Shown in pieces: positions 42,410 to 49,918 of a stretch of DNA of 64,000 nt (position 1 is the stretch's first letter; each line of letters opens with the position of its first letter). Source of the DNA: VAZQ01 sp963753575. Its GTDB lineage: Bacteria > Pseudomonadota > Alphaproteobacteria > Rhizobiales > Xanthobacteraceae. The stretch spans positions 558,001-622,000 of the forward strand of contig CAVWCR010000001.1 of assembly GCA_963753575.1 (NCBI GenBank), read 5' to 3'. Under the pieces are notes generated by a model, which saw nothing but the letters and a program-made list of their open reading frames with translations, was not told the DNA's origin and searched no databases. Both the position numbers and the translations under genes were made by a program.

Positions 42410-43259
42410 ACATTGACCAGTGCGAATGCCGCATATTTCGTCGATAGCTAAACTCGGAAATGTATTTCCACGAATGCTTGGTTGAGATGTGTACATGCGT
42501 GCCTTTGACCGCGCGTTTGAATAGGGACCAGTGGCCTTCGATTGTGTTGGTGTGGTGAATGCCACGTACGTACTCTTTCGCGTCGTGATTTACATACTCA
42601 TGCTGATATTCGCCAATAAGATCGCGGTAGGCATAATGACCATCGGTACTGACAATCGTTCCAGGCTCCACGTTCTCGCGAACGATCGGCTCTATTGTGT
42701 ACTTAGTTTCGTCTGGTATCGGGCCAGCAATGATCCGGCCATCGCGCTGCACCATGCCCAATACGGTTGTCCTAGTGGGAGTGCGATGCTTTCCCTTGCC
42801 GTGATGGCGCACCTTGCCACCCACTAAGGTTTCGTCCACCTCAACGTGCTTATTGGGGCCACCAAGCTTGCCGCCGCGACCATCTGCTGCCGCCATGAGC
42901 TTTCGCAACTCGTGACACATGCGCCAAGCGCACTTGTACGTGACACCCAGTTGGCGCTCTATTTCTTTCGCCGCAACGCCGTGGCGAGTACTGGTCATCA
43001 AGTACATTGCGAAGAACCACTTGGTGAGGTTCGTGCGCGACTTGTGAAAGATTGTCCCTGCGGCCGGATAGATGTGGTGTCCGCACTCCTGACAAGCAAA
43101 CGCGCGCCGCTTGGTCATCGGATGAAACTTGGCGCGCTCAACGCCGCAACCCGGACATGTGATCTCGGTCCCGCCGTAGTTGATTTCCATTAATTTGGCG
43201 AGGCATGCCGCATCGTTCGGGTATTCGGCCTGGAACTGCTTGAAGGTGTACTTGGCCAT
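42360..43259 (-). CDS. IS1595-family transposase (ISXO2-like DDE), transposon 2
   Basis: About 299 residues. The zinc ribbon (TCPGCGVERAKFH ... FACQECGHHIYPAAGTIFHKS) is followed by a helical segment (GVAAKEIERQLGVTYKCAWRMCHELRKLM). The DDE core has HVEVDETLVGGK, IVSTDGHYAYRD and HHTNTIEGHWSLFKRAVKGTH. It ends RLQEP with no visible lesion. The ATG at 43259 has AGGA upstream. It is read leftward, together with the small gene just upstream, from a promoter at the right end. Only moderately similar to the transposase of transposon 1. Confidence 0.92.
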   Translation of the reverse strand: MAKYTFKQFQAEYPNDAACLAKLMEINYGGTEITCPGCGVERAKFHPMTKRRAFACQECGHHIYPAAGTIFHKSRTNLTKWFFAMYLMTSTRHGVAAKEIERQLGVTYKCAWRMCHELRKLMAAADGRGGKLGGPNKHVEVDETLVGGKVRHHGKGKHRTPTRTTVLGMVQRDGRIIAGPIPDETKYTIEPIVRENVEPGTIVSTDGHYAYRDLIGEYQHEYVNHDAKEYVRGIHHTNTIEGHWSLFKRAVKGTHVHISTKHSWKYISEFSYRRNMRHSHWSMFNLLVHAFSLPRLQEP

Positions 43260-43264
43260 GACTG

Positions 43265-43636
43265 CTAATCCTGATCTTCCTGATCCGCGAACCATTTCGT
43301 TAGAAACTTATTTAGCTGCGATAGAGCAGACTCTTGGATCGGCAGACGGGCTTCTGATCCGTTCTCTAAGAGGAGGCGGATTTGAAGTCGTGATAGGCCT
43401 GACGGAGCTTCCAGGCCGAGGCACTTTACGGCGACTGGCAGCATGTGCAGACCGCCATGTCGCTCTTGAGCGAGCCTTTGCTCAATCCGGGCCTGCAAAG
43501 TTAGAAGAACATCAGCCGCAAGATTAAGCTGAATAGGTTCCCCATCCGTTCTGCACAGAATGGCTGCACTGCCCGTCTGGCGGTTAACCGTTACGACGGG
43601 CGCAATCACCTCAATCTCTTTGGGTTTCGTGGCCAA
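43265..43636 (-). CDS. Small protein upstream of the transposase, transposon 2
   Basis: About 123 residues: KPKEIEVIAPVVTVNRQTG, TLQARIEQRLAQERHGGLH, then LLLENGSEARLPIQESALSQ. The stop is five bases from the transposase ATG, so they form one transcription unit. TTG 43636 is the better start because GGAG lies six bases upstream; GTG 43642 is too close to that site. No family recognised; possibly a transposition accessory or regulatory protein. Confidence 0.6.
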   Translation of the reverse strand: MATKPKEIEVIAPVVTVNRQTGSAAILCRTDGEPIQLNLAADVLLTLQARIEQRLAQERHGGLHMLPVAVKCLGLEAPSGLSRLQIRLLLENGSEARLPIQESALSQLNKFLTKWFADQEDQD

Positions 43637-43662
43637 AAGCACGCTCCTTTAGGTTGAGGGAA

Positions 43663-43691
43663 CTTCTAGCCGACAGCTTACTTGCTGTCAA
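43663..43691 (-). promoter_or_regulatory. Inward promoter at the right end of transposon 2
   Basis: On the minus strand TTGACA (43691-43686) and TAGAAG (43668-43663) are 17 bases apart. The -35 box lies inside the terminal repeat, the same arrangement as in transposon 1, and reads into the small gene and transposase. Confidence 0.45.
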
Positions 43692-43703
43692 GGGATAAAT
43701 GCG

Positions 43704-43711
43704 CCAGAGGT
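43704..43711. repeat. Right 8-bp target-site duplication of transposon 2
   Basis: CCAGAGGT, identical to 41295-41302. Joining 38811 to the sequence from here on rebuilds an uninterrupted target, ...GAGTCCAGAGGTCTTTACC... Confidence 0.85.
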
Positions 43712-43918
43712 CTTTACCAGTGCCCAGGCTTGCGTGTCACATGTGGCTGACCTTCCTTGTGCGGCGGCACCCGGACCGCTACTGTGATGGCTGCTTCGGC
43801 CCGGCGACCCGGGACAAAAGCAAACTTTTTCAATATCTTAGGCTGTGGAATGTCCGTGCCACACGGTCGGGCACCGCCACTCTTCGATACCCGACGCCAG
43901 CAAGGAGCCAAGAGGTCC

Positions 43919-45331
43919 GTGCGCTATGTCTCCACCCGGGGCGAGGCCCCGCCGCTCGGCTTTGTCGAGGTGATGCTCGCGGGTCTCGCCCGCGACGGCG
44001 GACTCTATGTGCCGGAAAGCTGGCCGCAGCTGGAGGCCAAGACGATCGCGGGCTTCGCCGGCCGCCCTTACGCGGAAGTGGCGGTCGATGTGATCCGGCC
44101 GTTCGTCGGCGACGCCATTGCGGAGCACGACCTCGCCCGCATGGCGCGCGAAGCCTATGGCGCCTTCCGCCAGCCCGCGGTTGTGCCGCTCACCCAATAC
44201 GGGCCGAACAACTTTCTGCTGGAGCTGTTCCACGGGCCGACGCTCGCTTTCAAGGACCTGGCGATGCAGCTCCTCGGCCGGCTCATGGACCACGCGCTGG
44301 CGGAACGCGCCGAGCGCACGACGGTCGTGGTTGCGACCTCGGGCGATACCGGGGGCGCCGCGGTCGAGGCCTTTCGTGGGCGCACGCGCGCCGACCTGTT
44401 CGTGCTGTTCCCGCACGGGCGCATCTCCGATGTGCAGCGCCTCATGATGACGACGGCGGCGGACGACAACGTTCACGCGCTGGCGATCGAAGGCACCTTC
44501 GACGACTGCCAGGCGGTCGTGAAGGGGCTGTTCAATCACCACGATTTTCGCGACCGGGTAGCGCTCTCCGGCGTCAACTCGATCAACTGGGCGCGTATCG
44601 TGGCGCAGGCGGTCTATTACTTCACCGCCGCCGTTGCGCTCGGCGCGCCGCATCGCGGCGTTTCGTTCACCGTGCCGACTGGCAATTTCGGCGACGTGTT
44701 CGCGGGCTTCGTCGCGCTCGGCATGGGTCTGCCAGTCGAGCGGCTCCTGATCGCCACCAACGTCAACGACATCCTGGTGCGCACGCTCTCGACCGGCACC
44801 TACGAGCCGCGCGAGGTGGTAGCGACTGCGTCGCCCTCGATGGACATCCAGGTTGCCTCCAACTTCGAGCGCATCCTGCTTGAGGCTTACGGCCGCGACC
44901 CGAAGGCGGTGCGCGCCGCGATGGGCTCGCTCGCGCAGTCGCGCCGGTTCTCGCTGTCGATGAACGCGCTGTCGCGGCTGCGCGCGGTGTTCTCGGCCAA
45001 TCGCGCCGACGAGCACGAGACTGCCGCCACCATACGCACCATGCTGCGCGAGACCGGCGAGCTGATCGATCCGCATACCGCGGTTGCGGTGGCGGTTGCC
45101 GAGAAGGAGCCGCGCGATCCGGCGGTGCCCATGGTGGTGCTCTCGACCGCGCACGCGGCGAAGTTTCCCGATGCGGTCGAGGCGGCCTGCGGCGTGCGTC
45201 CGCGGCTGCCCGACTGGCTCGCCGGGCTGACCGAGCGGTCCGAGCGTATCGCAACGCTGCCGGCCGATCATGGGGCAGTCGAGCGTCACATCTTGTCATT
45301 GAGTCGCGCCGCACAAGGAGCAGCCGCATGA
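43919..45331 (+). CDS. thrC: Threonine synthase
   Basis: A 470-residue PLP enzyme that converts O-phosphohomoserine to threonine. The N-terminal YVSTRGEAPPLGFVEVMLAGLARDGGLYVPE is the family signature. FHGPTLAFKDLAMQLLG holds the PLP lysine near residue 110, ATSGDTGGAAVEAF binds phosphate, and TVPTGNFGDVFAG follows. I chose the GTG at 43919 with AGGAGCCAAGAGGTCC upstream; the frame extends to 43757 without coding character. It lies 200 bases from the end of transposon 2. Its stop overlaps the M16 peptidase start (ATGA). Confidence 0.96.
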   Translation: MRYVSTRGEAPPLGFVEVMLAGLARDGGLYVPESWPQLEAKTIAGFAGRPYAEVAVDVIRPFVGDAIAEHDLARMAREAYGAFRQPAVVPLTQYGPNNFLLELFHGPTLAFKDLAMQLLGRLMDHALAERAERTTVVVATSGDTGGAAVEAFRGRTRADLFVLFPHGRISDVQRLMMTTAADDNVHALAIEGTFDDCQAVVKGLFNHHDFRDRVALSGVNSINWARIVAQAVYYFTAAVALGAPHRGVSFTVPTGNFGDVFAGFVALGMGLPVERLLIATNVNDILVRTLSTGTYEPREVVATASPSMDIQVASNFERILLEAYGRDPKAVRAAMGSLAQSRRFSLSMNALSRLRAVFSANRADEHETAATIRTMLRETGELIDPHTAVAVAVAEKEPRDPAVPMVVLSTAHAAKFPDAVEAACGVRPRLPDWLAGLTERSERIATLPADHGAVERHILSLSRAAQGAAA

Positions 45332-46599
45332 GCGTCGAAATTACGCGTCTAAAGTCCGGTCTCGTGGTCGTGACCGACGCGATGGCGCATCTGCAGACCG
45401 CCTCGCTCGGAGTCTGGGCTGGCTGCGGCAGCCGCGACGAGCGGCCGGACGAGCACGGCATCTCGCACCTGCTCGAGCACATGGCGTTCAAAGGCACCAC
45501 GCGCCGCACGGCGCGGCAGATCGCCGAGGAGATCGAGGCGGTCGGCGGCGACCTCAATGCTGCGACCAGCGTCGAGACCACGGCCTATTACGCGCGCGTG
45601 CTCGCCGCCGATGTGCCGCTCGCGCTTGACGTCTTGTCCGACATTCTATCGGATCCGGCCTTCGATCCGGAAGAGCTCCAGCGCGAGCAGAACGTCATCG
45701 TGCAGGAGATCGGCGCGGCCGAGGATGCGCCTGACGACATCGTGTTCGACCGGCTGCAGGAGACGGCGTTCCCCGGCCAGTCGGTCGGTCGCTCGATCCT
45801 GGGCACGCGCGAGACCGTGCGCTCGTTCGACCGGCGCAAGCTTGCGGCCTACCTGACCCGCCACTACCGCGCGCCCGACATGGTGGTGGCCGCCGCCGGC
45901 GCCGTCGACCACGCCGCCGTGGTGGCGGAGGTCGAGCGCCGGTTCGCAAGCTTCAACGGGCCGTCGCCGCCGACGCCCGAGCGTGCGCACTTCGCGGGCG
46001 GCTCGCACATCGAGACCCGCGACCTCGAGCAGGTGCATATCGCGCTCGCGCTGCCTGGCATCGCGCAGCGGGACCCCAATCTGTTCAGCCTGCAGGTGTT
46101 CACCAGCGTGCTGGGCGGCGGCATGTCGTCGCGGTTGTTCCAGGAGGTACGTGAGATTCGCGGGCTCTGCTATTCGATCTATGCCTTCCACGCGCCCTAT
46201 TCGGACACTGGAATGTTCGGCCTCTATGCGGGGACCGACGCCGAGGATGTGCCCGAGCTGATGCGCGTCGTGGTCGGCGAGATCGGCAATGCGGCTGAGA
46301 CCATCAACGAGGCCGAGATCGAACGCGCCAAAGCGCAGATGAAGGCAGGGCTCCTGATGGCGCTCGAAAGCTCGAGTGCCCGCACCGAGCAGCTCGCGCG
46401 TCAGATGTTCGCCTGGGGCCGGCCCATCCCGTTGGACGAGCTGGTCGAGCGCATCGAGGCGGTGACGATCGAGAGCGCGCGGGCGGCGGGCCGCGCTCTG
46501 CTCGCCCGCGGCCGCCCCGCGATCGCCGCTGTGGGCCCGGGACCTGGTCTTGAAAGCGCTGCCACGATCGCAGAGAGTCTGGCCCGCAAAGCCGCATGA
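45328..46599 (+). CDS. M16-family zinc peptidase (processing-peptidase-like)
   Basis: A 423-residue pitrilysin-family protein with the inverted zinc motif HGISHLLEHMAFKG (HxxEH, near residues 50-55) and a downstream metal-ligand Glu region. The length is that of the bacterial homologues of mitochondrial processing peptidase beta, which stand next to thrC in alphaproteobacteria. Start and thrC stop overlap by four bases. A CTAG-ended miniature element begins one base after its TGA. Confidence 0.95.
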   Translation: MSVEITRLKSGLVVVTDAMAHLQTASLGVWAGCGSRDERPDEHGISHLLEHMAFKGTTRRTARQIAEEIEAVGGDLNAATSVETTAYYARVLAADVPLALDVLSDILSDPAFDPEELQREQNVIVQEIGAAEDAPDDIVFDRLQETAFPGQSVGRSILGTRETVRSFDRRKLAAYLTRHYRAPDMVVAAAGAVDHAAVVAEVERRFASFNGPSPPTPERAHFAGGSHIETRDLEQVHIALALPGIAQRDPNLFSLQVFTSVLGGGMSSRLFQEVREIRGLCYSIYAFHAPYSDTGMFGLYAGTDAEDVPELMRVVVGEIGNAAETINEAEIERAKAQMKAGLLMALESSSARTEQLARQMFAWGRPIPLDELVERIEAVTIESARAAGRALLARGRPAIAAVGPGPGLESAATIAESLARKAA

Positions 46600-46652
46600 C
46601 TAGTGCCGCCGATTTGAAGTTACTACGGCAGTAGCGACAAAAGCGGCACTAG
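46600..46652. mobile_element. Type-A miniature palindromic element (53 bp)
   Basis: Ends are CTAGTGCCGCCGATTTGAAG and AAAGCGGCACTAG, whose reverse complement begins CTAGTGCCGCTTTT. A small CTAC/GTAG hairpin lies in the middle. The same ends occur around the IS5-type transposase fragment at 48135-48721, so this is a stripped, MITE-like derivative of that element. CTAG at both ends fits an IS5-group target duplication. Confidence 0.75.
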
Positions 46653-46666
46653 GCTCCTAGGGCTTG

Positions 46667-46744
46667 CTGGTGCCCCCCTTGCTTCCGAAGTTCGTGTGAG
46701 GGGGTTTCCGTAGGGTATTACGAACTTCGGAAGCGGGGCACCAG
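46667..46744. mobile_element. Type-B miniature palindromic element (78 bp)
   Basis: Ends CTGGTGCCCC...GGGGCACCAG; inner arms CTTCCGAAGTTCGT and ACGAACTTCGGAAG are perfect complements. It matches the element at 48735-48810 in ends, inner arms and length. The RNA would fold into a long hairpin. It ends ten bases before the GNAT start codon. Confidence 0.75.
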
Positions 46745-46753
46745 GGAACGTCG

Positions 46754-47335
46754 ATGGCGTTCTTTCGCACGGTCAGCTTCTCCGAGCAGTTGCCCGCGAT
46801 AATGGGCAATGGCGTAGTGCTGCGTGCGCCGCAGATGTCCGACTATGCCGAATGGGCTTCGCTGCGCGAGGCGAGCCGGGATTTCCTGACTCCCTGGGAG
46901 CCGACCTGGCCGGCGGACGATCTCACCCGCGCGGCGTTTCGCCGGCGCATTAAGCGCTACACCGAGGATCAGCGCGGCGATCTCGCCTATCCGTTCTTCG
47001 TCTTCCGCCGCAGCGACCAGGTCCTGGTGGGAGGCCTCACGCTCGCCAATATCCGGCGCGGCTGTGCGCAGGCCGGCAGCCTCGGCTACTGGATGGGCGT
47101 GCCCTATGCGCACCAGGGCTATATGACAGCGGCAGTCAGCGCGCTGCTCCCGTTCGCCTTCGGCACGCTGCGGCTGCACCGAATCGAGGCTGCCTGCATT
47201 CCCGCCAATGCCGCTTCGATCAGGCTGTTGGAAAAAACCGGCTTTTGGCGGGAAGGCTTCGCCCGCCAGTACCTCTGCATCGATGGAGCGTGGCAGGACC
47301 ACCTGCTCTATGCACGCCTCAGGGATAATCCATAG
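46754..47335 (+). CDS. GNAT-family N-acetyltransferase (RimJ-like)
   Basis: A 193-residue acetyltransferase. Substrate-domain lead-in VLRAPQMSDYAEW is followed by the acetyl-CoA loop region GSLGYWMGVPYAHQGYMTAA and the RimJ-type ending RIEAACIPANAASIRLLEKTGF. Such enzymes acetylate ribosomal-protein N-termini or small amines; the substrate is unassigned. The ATG at 46754 is only ten bases from the type-B palindrome, which probably carries or replaces its leader, so the ribosome-binding context may be altered. Confidence 0.92.
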   Translation: MAFFRTVSFSEQLPAIMGNGVVLRAPQMSDYAEWASLREASRDFLTPWEPTWPADDLTRAAFRRRIKRYTEDQRGDLAYPFFVFRRSDQVLVGGLTLANIRRGCAQAGSLGYWMGVPYAHQGYMTAAVSALLPFAFGTLRLHRIEAACIPANAASIRLLEKTGFWREGFARQYLCIDGAWQDHLLYARLRDNP

Positions 47336-47420
47336 TCCCATGCGACCTAAAGCCTTGGGACTGCCACGGTTGCCCTGCTATAAGGCACAGGGGCGTCGGT
47401 TCAGGCATTCAGACGATTCG

Positions 47421-48098
47421 ATGGGCATGACGTTTCTATCGGGACGATGTGCAGCTATCTGCGCGGCGGGCGGCTTGATCGCGATCGCCGTCTCTGGTTG
47501 CGCCTCAACCGGTTCGTCGGACTGGTTTCCGTCGATTCCCGGTTTCTCCAAGGTGGTCTCCACTCCGGCCGACCGATCAGCGATGGCGGCAGCGCCAGCG
47601 GTCGAGGGGCCCTCCATGGAAGACGATTGTCCAACCGTCGCCGTCCGGCAGGGCGCCTCGACGCTTGCGATCGCGGCCAAGACCCAGCAGCCGACGGCGA
47701 GCGACCTGCGTTACCAGCTCACGCTGACCGAGACCGCCCGCCAATGTGCGTTGGAGGGCCCGGAGATCAGGATGCGGGTCGGCGTGCAGGGGCGGGTGCT
47801 GGTCGGGCCTGCGGGCGCGCCCAATCAGGTCCAGGTTCCGCTGCGCTATGCGGTCGTGCAGGAAGGCGTCGAGCCCAAGACCATCACCTCGAAGTTCAGG
47901 CGATTTCCGGTGTCCATGCCGCCGGGTGCCGCCCACGTCAACTTTACCGACATCGAGGAGGACCTGCGCTTCCCGATGCCGTCGCGCGCGGCGCTTGACG
48001 CTTACGTGGTCTATATCGGCTTCGATGATGCCGGCGACCGCGGACACCCGGCTGCGAAGAAGAAATCGGCGCCGAAGAAGAAGCCCAAGGCACGATAG
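47421..48098 (+). CDS. Putative lipoprotein
   Basis: A 225-residue protein with a lipoprotein signal (AAGGLIAIAVSGC, lipobox near residue 26). The mature part includes DCPTVAVRQGASTLAIAAKT, a beta-rich central domain (LRYQLTLTETARQC, RVGVQGRVLVGPAG) and a Lys/Pro-rich tail (AAKKKSAPKKKPKAR). The domain is of a conserved uncharacterised alphaproteobacterial type. ATG 47421 (or 47427) is preferred; the longer frame to 47208 lies inside the GNAT gene. A transposon-like element begins 37 bases downstream. Confidence 0.78.
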   Translation: MGMTFLSGRCAAICAAGGLIAIAVSGCASTGSSDWFPSIPGFSKVVSTPADRSAMAAAPAVEGPSMEDDCPTVAVRQGASTLAIAAKTQQPTASDLRYQLTLTETARQCALEGPEIRMRVGVQGRVLVGPAGAPNQVQVPLRYAVVQEGVEPKTITSKFRRFPVSMPPGAAHVNFTDIEEDLRFPMPSRAALDAYVVYIGFDDAGDRGHPAAKKKSAPKKKPKAR

Positions 48099-48134
48099 CG
48101 CAGCACCGCGAAGCGCGGATCGGCCGGCCGTGGG

Positions 48135-48721
48135 CTAGTGCCGCCGATCTGAAATTCCTACAATACTTGCGGCAAACTCGGGTAAATCTTCGCTCGTCGC
48201 TGACCCGCTGGCGCCAGCGGCTGGGTGAAGAGCAGCTCGCCGCGCTGCTGCAGGAGAGCCTTGCGGTGGCGCACCGCACGGGCGCCATCGAGACCAAGGA
48301 TCTGGAACGGGTGGTGGTGGACACCACCGTACAGGAGAAGGCGATTGCGCATCCGACCGATGCGCGGCTGACCCACCACGCAATCGAGAAGCTGGTCGAT
48401 CTGTCAAAACGCGAAGGCGTCGAGCTACGCCAGAGCTATCGGCGCGTCGCCAAGCGCGCCGCCATCATGGTGGGGCGCTACACCCACGCCCACCAGTTCA
48501 GGCGCGCCCGGCGCGAGCTCAAATTCCTGCGCACGCGGCTTGGGCGCATCATCCGTGACATCCGCCGCAAGATCGCAGGCAACCCAGCGCTCGAAGACGG
48601 CTTTGGCCCGCTGCTCGATCTCGCGCTGCGTGTCCGTCATCAGGAGCAGCGCCAGCGCGGGCCGAAGGTCTATTCGTTGCACGCACCGAGGTAGGAACTT
48701 CAGATCGAAAAGCGGCACTAG
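48135..48721 (+). mobile_element. Non-autonomous IS5-family element with type-A ends (587 bp)
   Basis: Left end CTAGTGCCGCCGATCTGAAA and the reverse complement of the right end (CTAGTGCCGCTTTTCGATCT) match once a 4-base TTTT difference is allowed; the match then continues for nine more bases (GAAATTCCT/GAAGTTCCT). The interior is a piece of IS5-type transposase gene. It is larger than, and shares its ends with, the 53-bp element at 46600-46652. Confidence 0.8.
48167..48694 (+). pseudogene. Central fragment of an IS5-family transposase
   Basis: A 175-codon open frame from the middle of a transposase. It includes LTRWRQRLGEEQLAALLQES, then VVVDTTVQEKAIAHPTDARL (first catalytic Asp) and VAKRAAIMVGRYTHAHQF with RARRELKFLRTRLGR. 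The N-terminal third and the part with the last catalytic Asp and Glu are missing, so it cannot be functional. The open frame with no internal stop suggests the deletion is recent. Confidence 0.85.
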
Positions 48722-48734
48722 AATTATAGAGTTG

Positions 48735-48810
48735 CTAGTGCCCCATCGTTTCCGAAGTTCGTGCCAGAGGGTGCAGCAATGACAAACGAACTTCCGAAAC
48801 GGGGCACTAG
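48735..48810. mobile_element. Type-B miniature palindromic element, second copy (76 bp)
   Basis: Ends CTAGTGCCCC and GGGGCACTAG with inner arms TTTCCGAAGTTCGT and ACGAACTTCCGAAA (one mismatch). It shares layout and inner arms with 46667-46744. Its right-hand CTAG overlaps the stop codon of atpF on the minus strand. Confidence 0.75.
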
Positions 48811-49292
48811 TTCAGCTTGGACTTAAGGTCGGCGATGCCTTTGCTGATGAGGTCAGCGGCGACGTTGCCCTTCACGCTCTGGGTCAGGATCTTCTCGGCC
48901 GCGGCGACAGCCGCATCGGCGGCGGCGGCGCGTACATCGGCCAGCGCCTGCGCCTCGGCCTGTGCGATCTTGGCTTCTGCCATCTTGGTACGGCGCGCGA
49001 GGAATTCGTCCGCCCGGGTCTTGGCTTCGGCCGCGAGCCGGTCGGCCTCGGCCCTGGCGCTGGCCACGATCTCGGCGGCGTCGCGCTCGGCTGTGTGCTG
49101 CTTGCGCTGATATTCGGCCAGCAGCGCCTGGGCCTCCTCCTTGAGGCGGCGGGCTTCGTCGAGCTCCGCACGGATACGGGCGGCGCGTTGATCGAGCGCA
49201 CCGATGATTACCTTGTTCACGCCGAAGTAGATCATCACGCCCACAAAGATCACGAAGGCGACGGCAACCCAGAATTCGGCTTCGTAGAGCAT
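48807..49292 (-). CDS. atpF: F-type ATP synthase subunit b
   Basis: A 161-residue stator subunit with one N-terminal helix (FWVAVAFVIFVGVMIYFGV) and a long coiled coil (LDEARRLKEEAQALLAEYQ). It peripherally connects the F0 membrane part with F1. It follows the b' gene by seven bases. Its stop codon lies within the CTAG of the type-B palindrome, which marks the end of the operon and may act as its terminator. Confidence 0.95.
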   Translation of the reverse strand: MLYEAEFWVAVAFVIFVGVMIYFGVNKVIIGALDQRAARIRAELDEARRLKEEAQALLAEYQRKQHTAERDAAEIVASARAEADRLAAEAKTRADEFLARRTKMAEAKIAQAEAQALADVRAAAADAAVAAAEKILTQSVKGNVAADLISKGIADLKSKLN

Positions 49293-49299
49293 CTCTTCC

Positions 49300-49869
49300 T
49301 CAGCGCTTGAGCACGTCGACCACGGCCGTTTCGACCTCGCCGCTGCCCGGCGCCGAGCCGGTCAGCCGCTGCACGATTGCAGCCGCGGCGTCGATCGCGA
49401 TGCTCTGCACGTTGGTCATGGCGGCGGAGCGGCGGGCGGCGATCGCCTTTTCGGCGTCTGCGATCTGGGCGTTGAGCTTGGCGTCGAGCGCCTTGCGGGC
49501 GGTCTCGGCGGCGGCGGCCTCTCGTTGGCGAGTCTCATTGGCGAGCGCCTGCGCCCGGCTGCGGGCGTCGGCGAGCGACTTCTCGTAGGCGGCGAGCGCC
49601 GCGTCCAATTCGCCTTTCAGCCGTTCCGCCTCGGCGAAGTCGCCCTCGATGCGCTGCCGGCGCGCTGCGATGATCCGGTCCACGCGCGGCAGCCCAACCC
49701 GCGCCATCAGGAGATAGAGCGCGATAAACGCGAGCGTCATCCAGATCAGCTGGGACGCGAAGGTATCCTTCTGGAACGGCGGAAAGCCGCCGCCATGCTC
49801 CCCAGGAGGAACATGCTCCAACGTCTCGACCTGCTTGGCGGCCTTCTGTGCCATCGGCAGCTCCGACAT
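49300..49869 (-). CDS. atpG: F-type ATP synthase subunit b'
   Basis: A 189-residue second b-type subunit, typical of alphaproteobacteria and plastids. The N-terminal polar tail (ETLEHVPPGEHGGGFPPF) precedes one helix (LIWMTLAFIALYLLMARVG) and a long Ala/Glu/Arg coiled coil ending VVDVLKR. With subunit b it forms a heterodimeric stator. It lies about 50 bases downstream of atpE on the same strand. This gene is called atpF' or atpG depending on the annotation source. Confidence 0.92.
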   Translation of the reverse strand: MSELPMAQKAAKQVETLEHVPPGEHGGGFPPFQKDTFASQLIWMTLAFIALYLLMARVGLPRVDRIIAARRQRIEGDFAEAERLKGELDAALAAYEKSLADARSRAQALANETRQREAAAAETARKALDAKLNAQIADAEKAIAARRSAAMTNVQSIAIDAAAAIVQRLTGSAPGSGEVETAVVDVLKR

Positions 49870-49918
49870 CGCGCGGCGGCGCTCGGCCGGCCGCGCTCAG
49901 CTCATTGGTCCGCTTCGA

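Larger units (their letters stand above)
41303..43703 (-). mobile_element. IS1595-family transposon 2 with passenger genes (2401 bp)
   Basis: The left end (41303-41327, CGAGTTTATCCCTTGACGCC...) and the reverse complement of the right end (43679-43703, CGCATTTATCCCTTGACAGC...) agree at 21 of 25 positions. Perfect 8-bp duplications CCAGAGGT flank it (41295-41302, 43704-43711). It carries a broken protease gene on one strand and the transposase plus a small gene on the other. The terminal repeats differ from those of transposon 1, so the two elements are distinct members of the family. Confidence 0.85.

Noticed and set aside
43757..43918. An N-terminal extension of thrC
   Set aside because: The added residues have no threonine synthase similarity, and GTG 43919 has a good AGGAG ribosome site.
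43838..45289. A 483-codon minus-strand open frame opposite thrC
   Set aside because: Same shadow character (Arg/His/Glu rich), overlapping a well-supported gene with conserved motifs.
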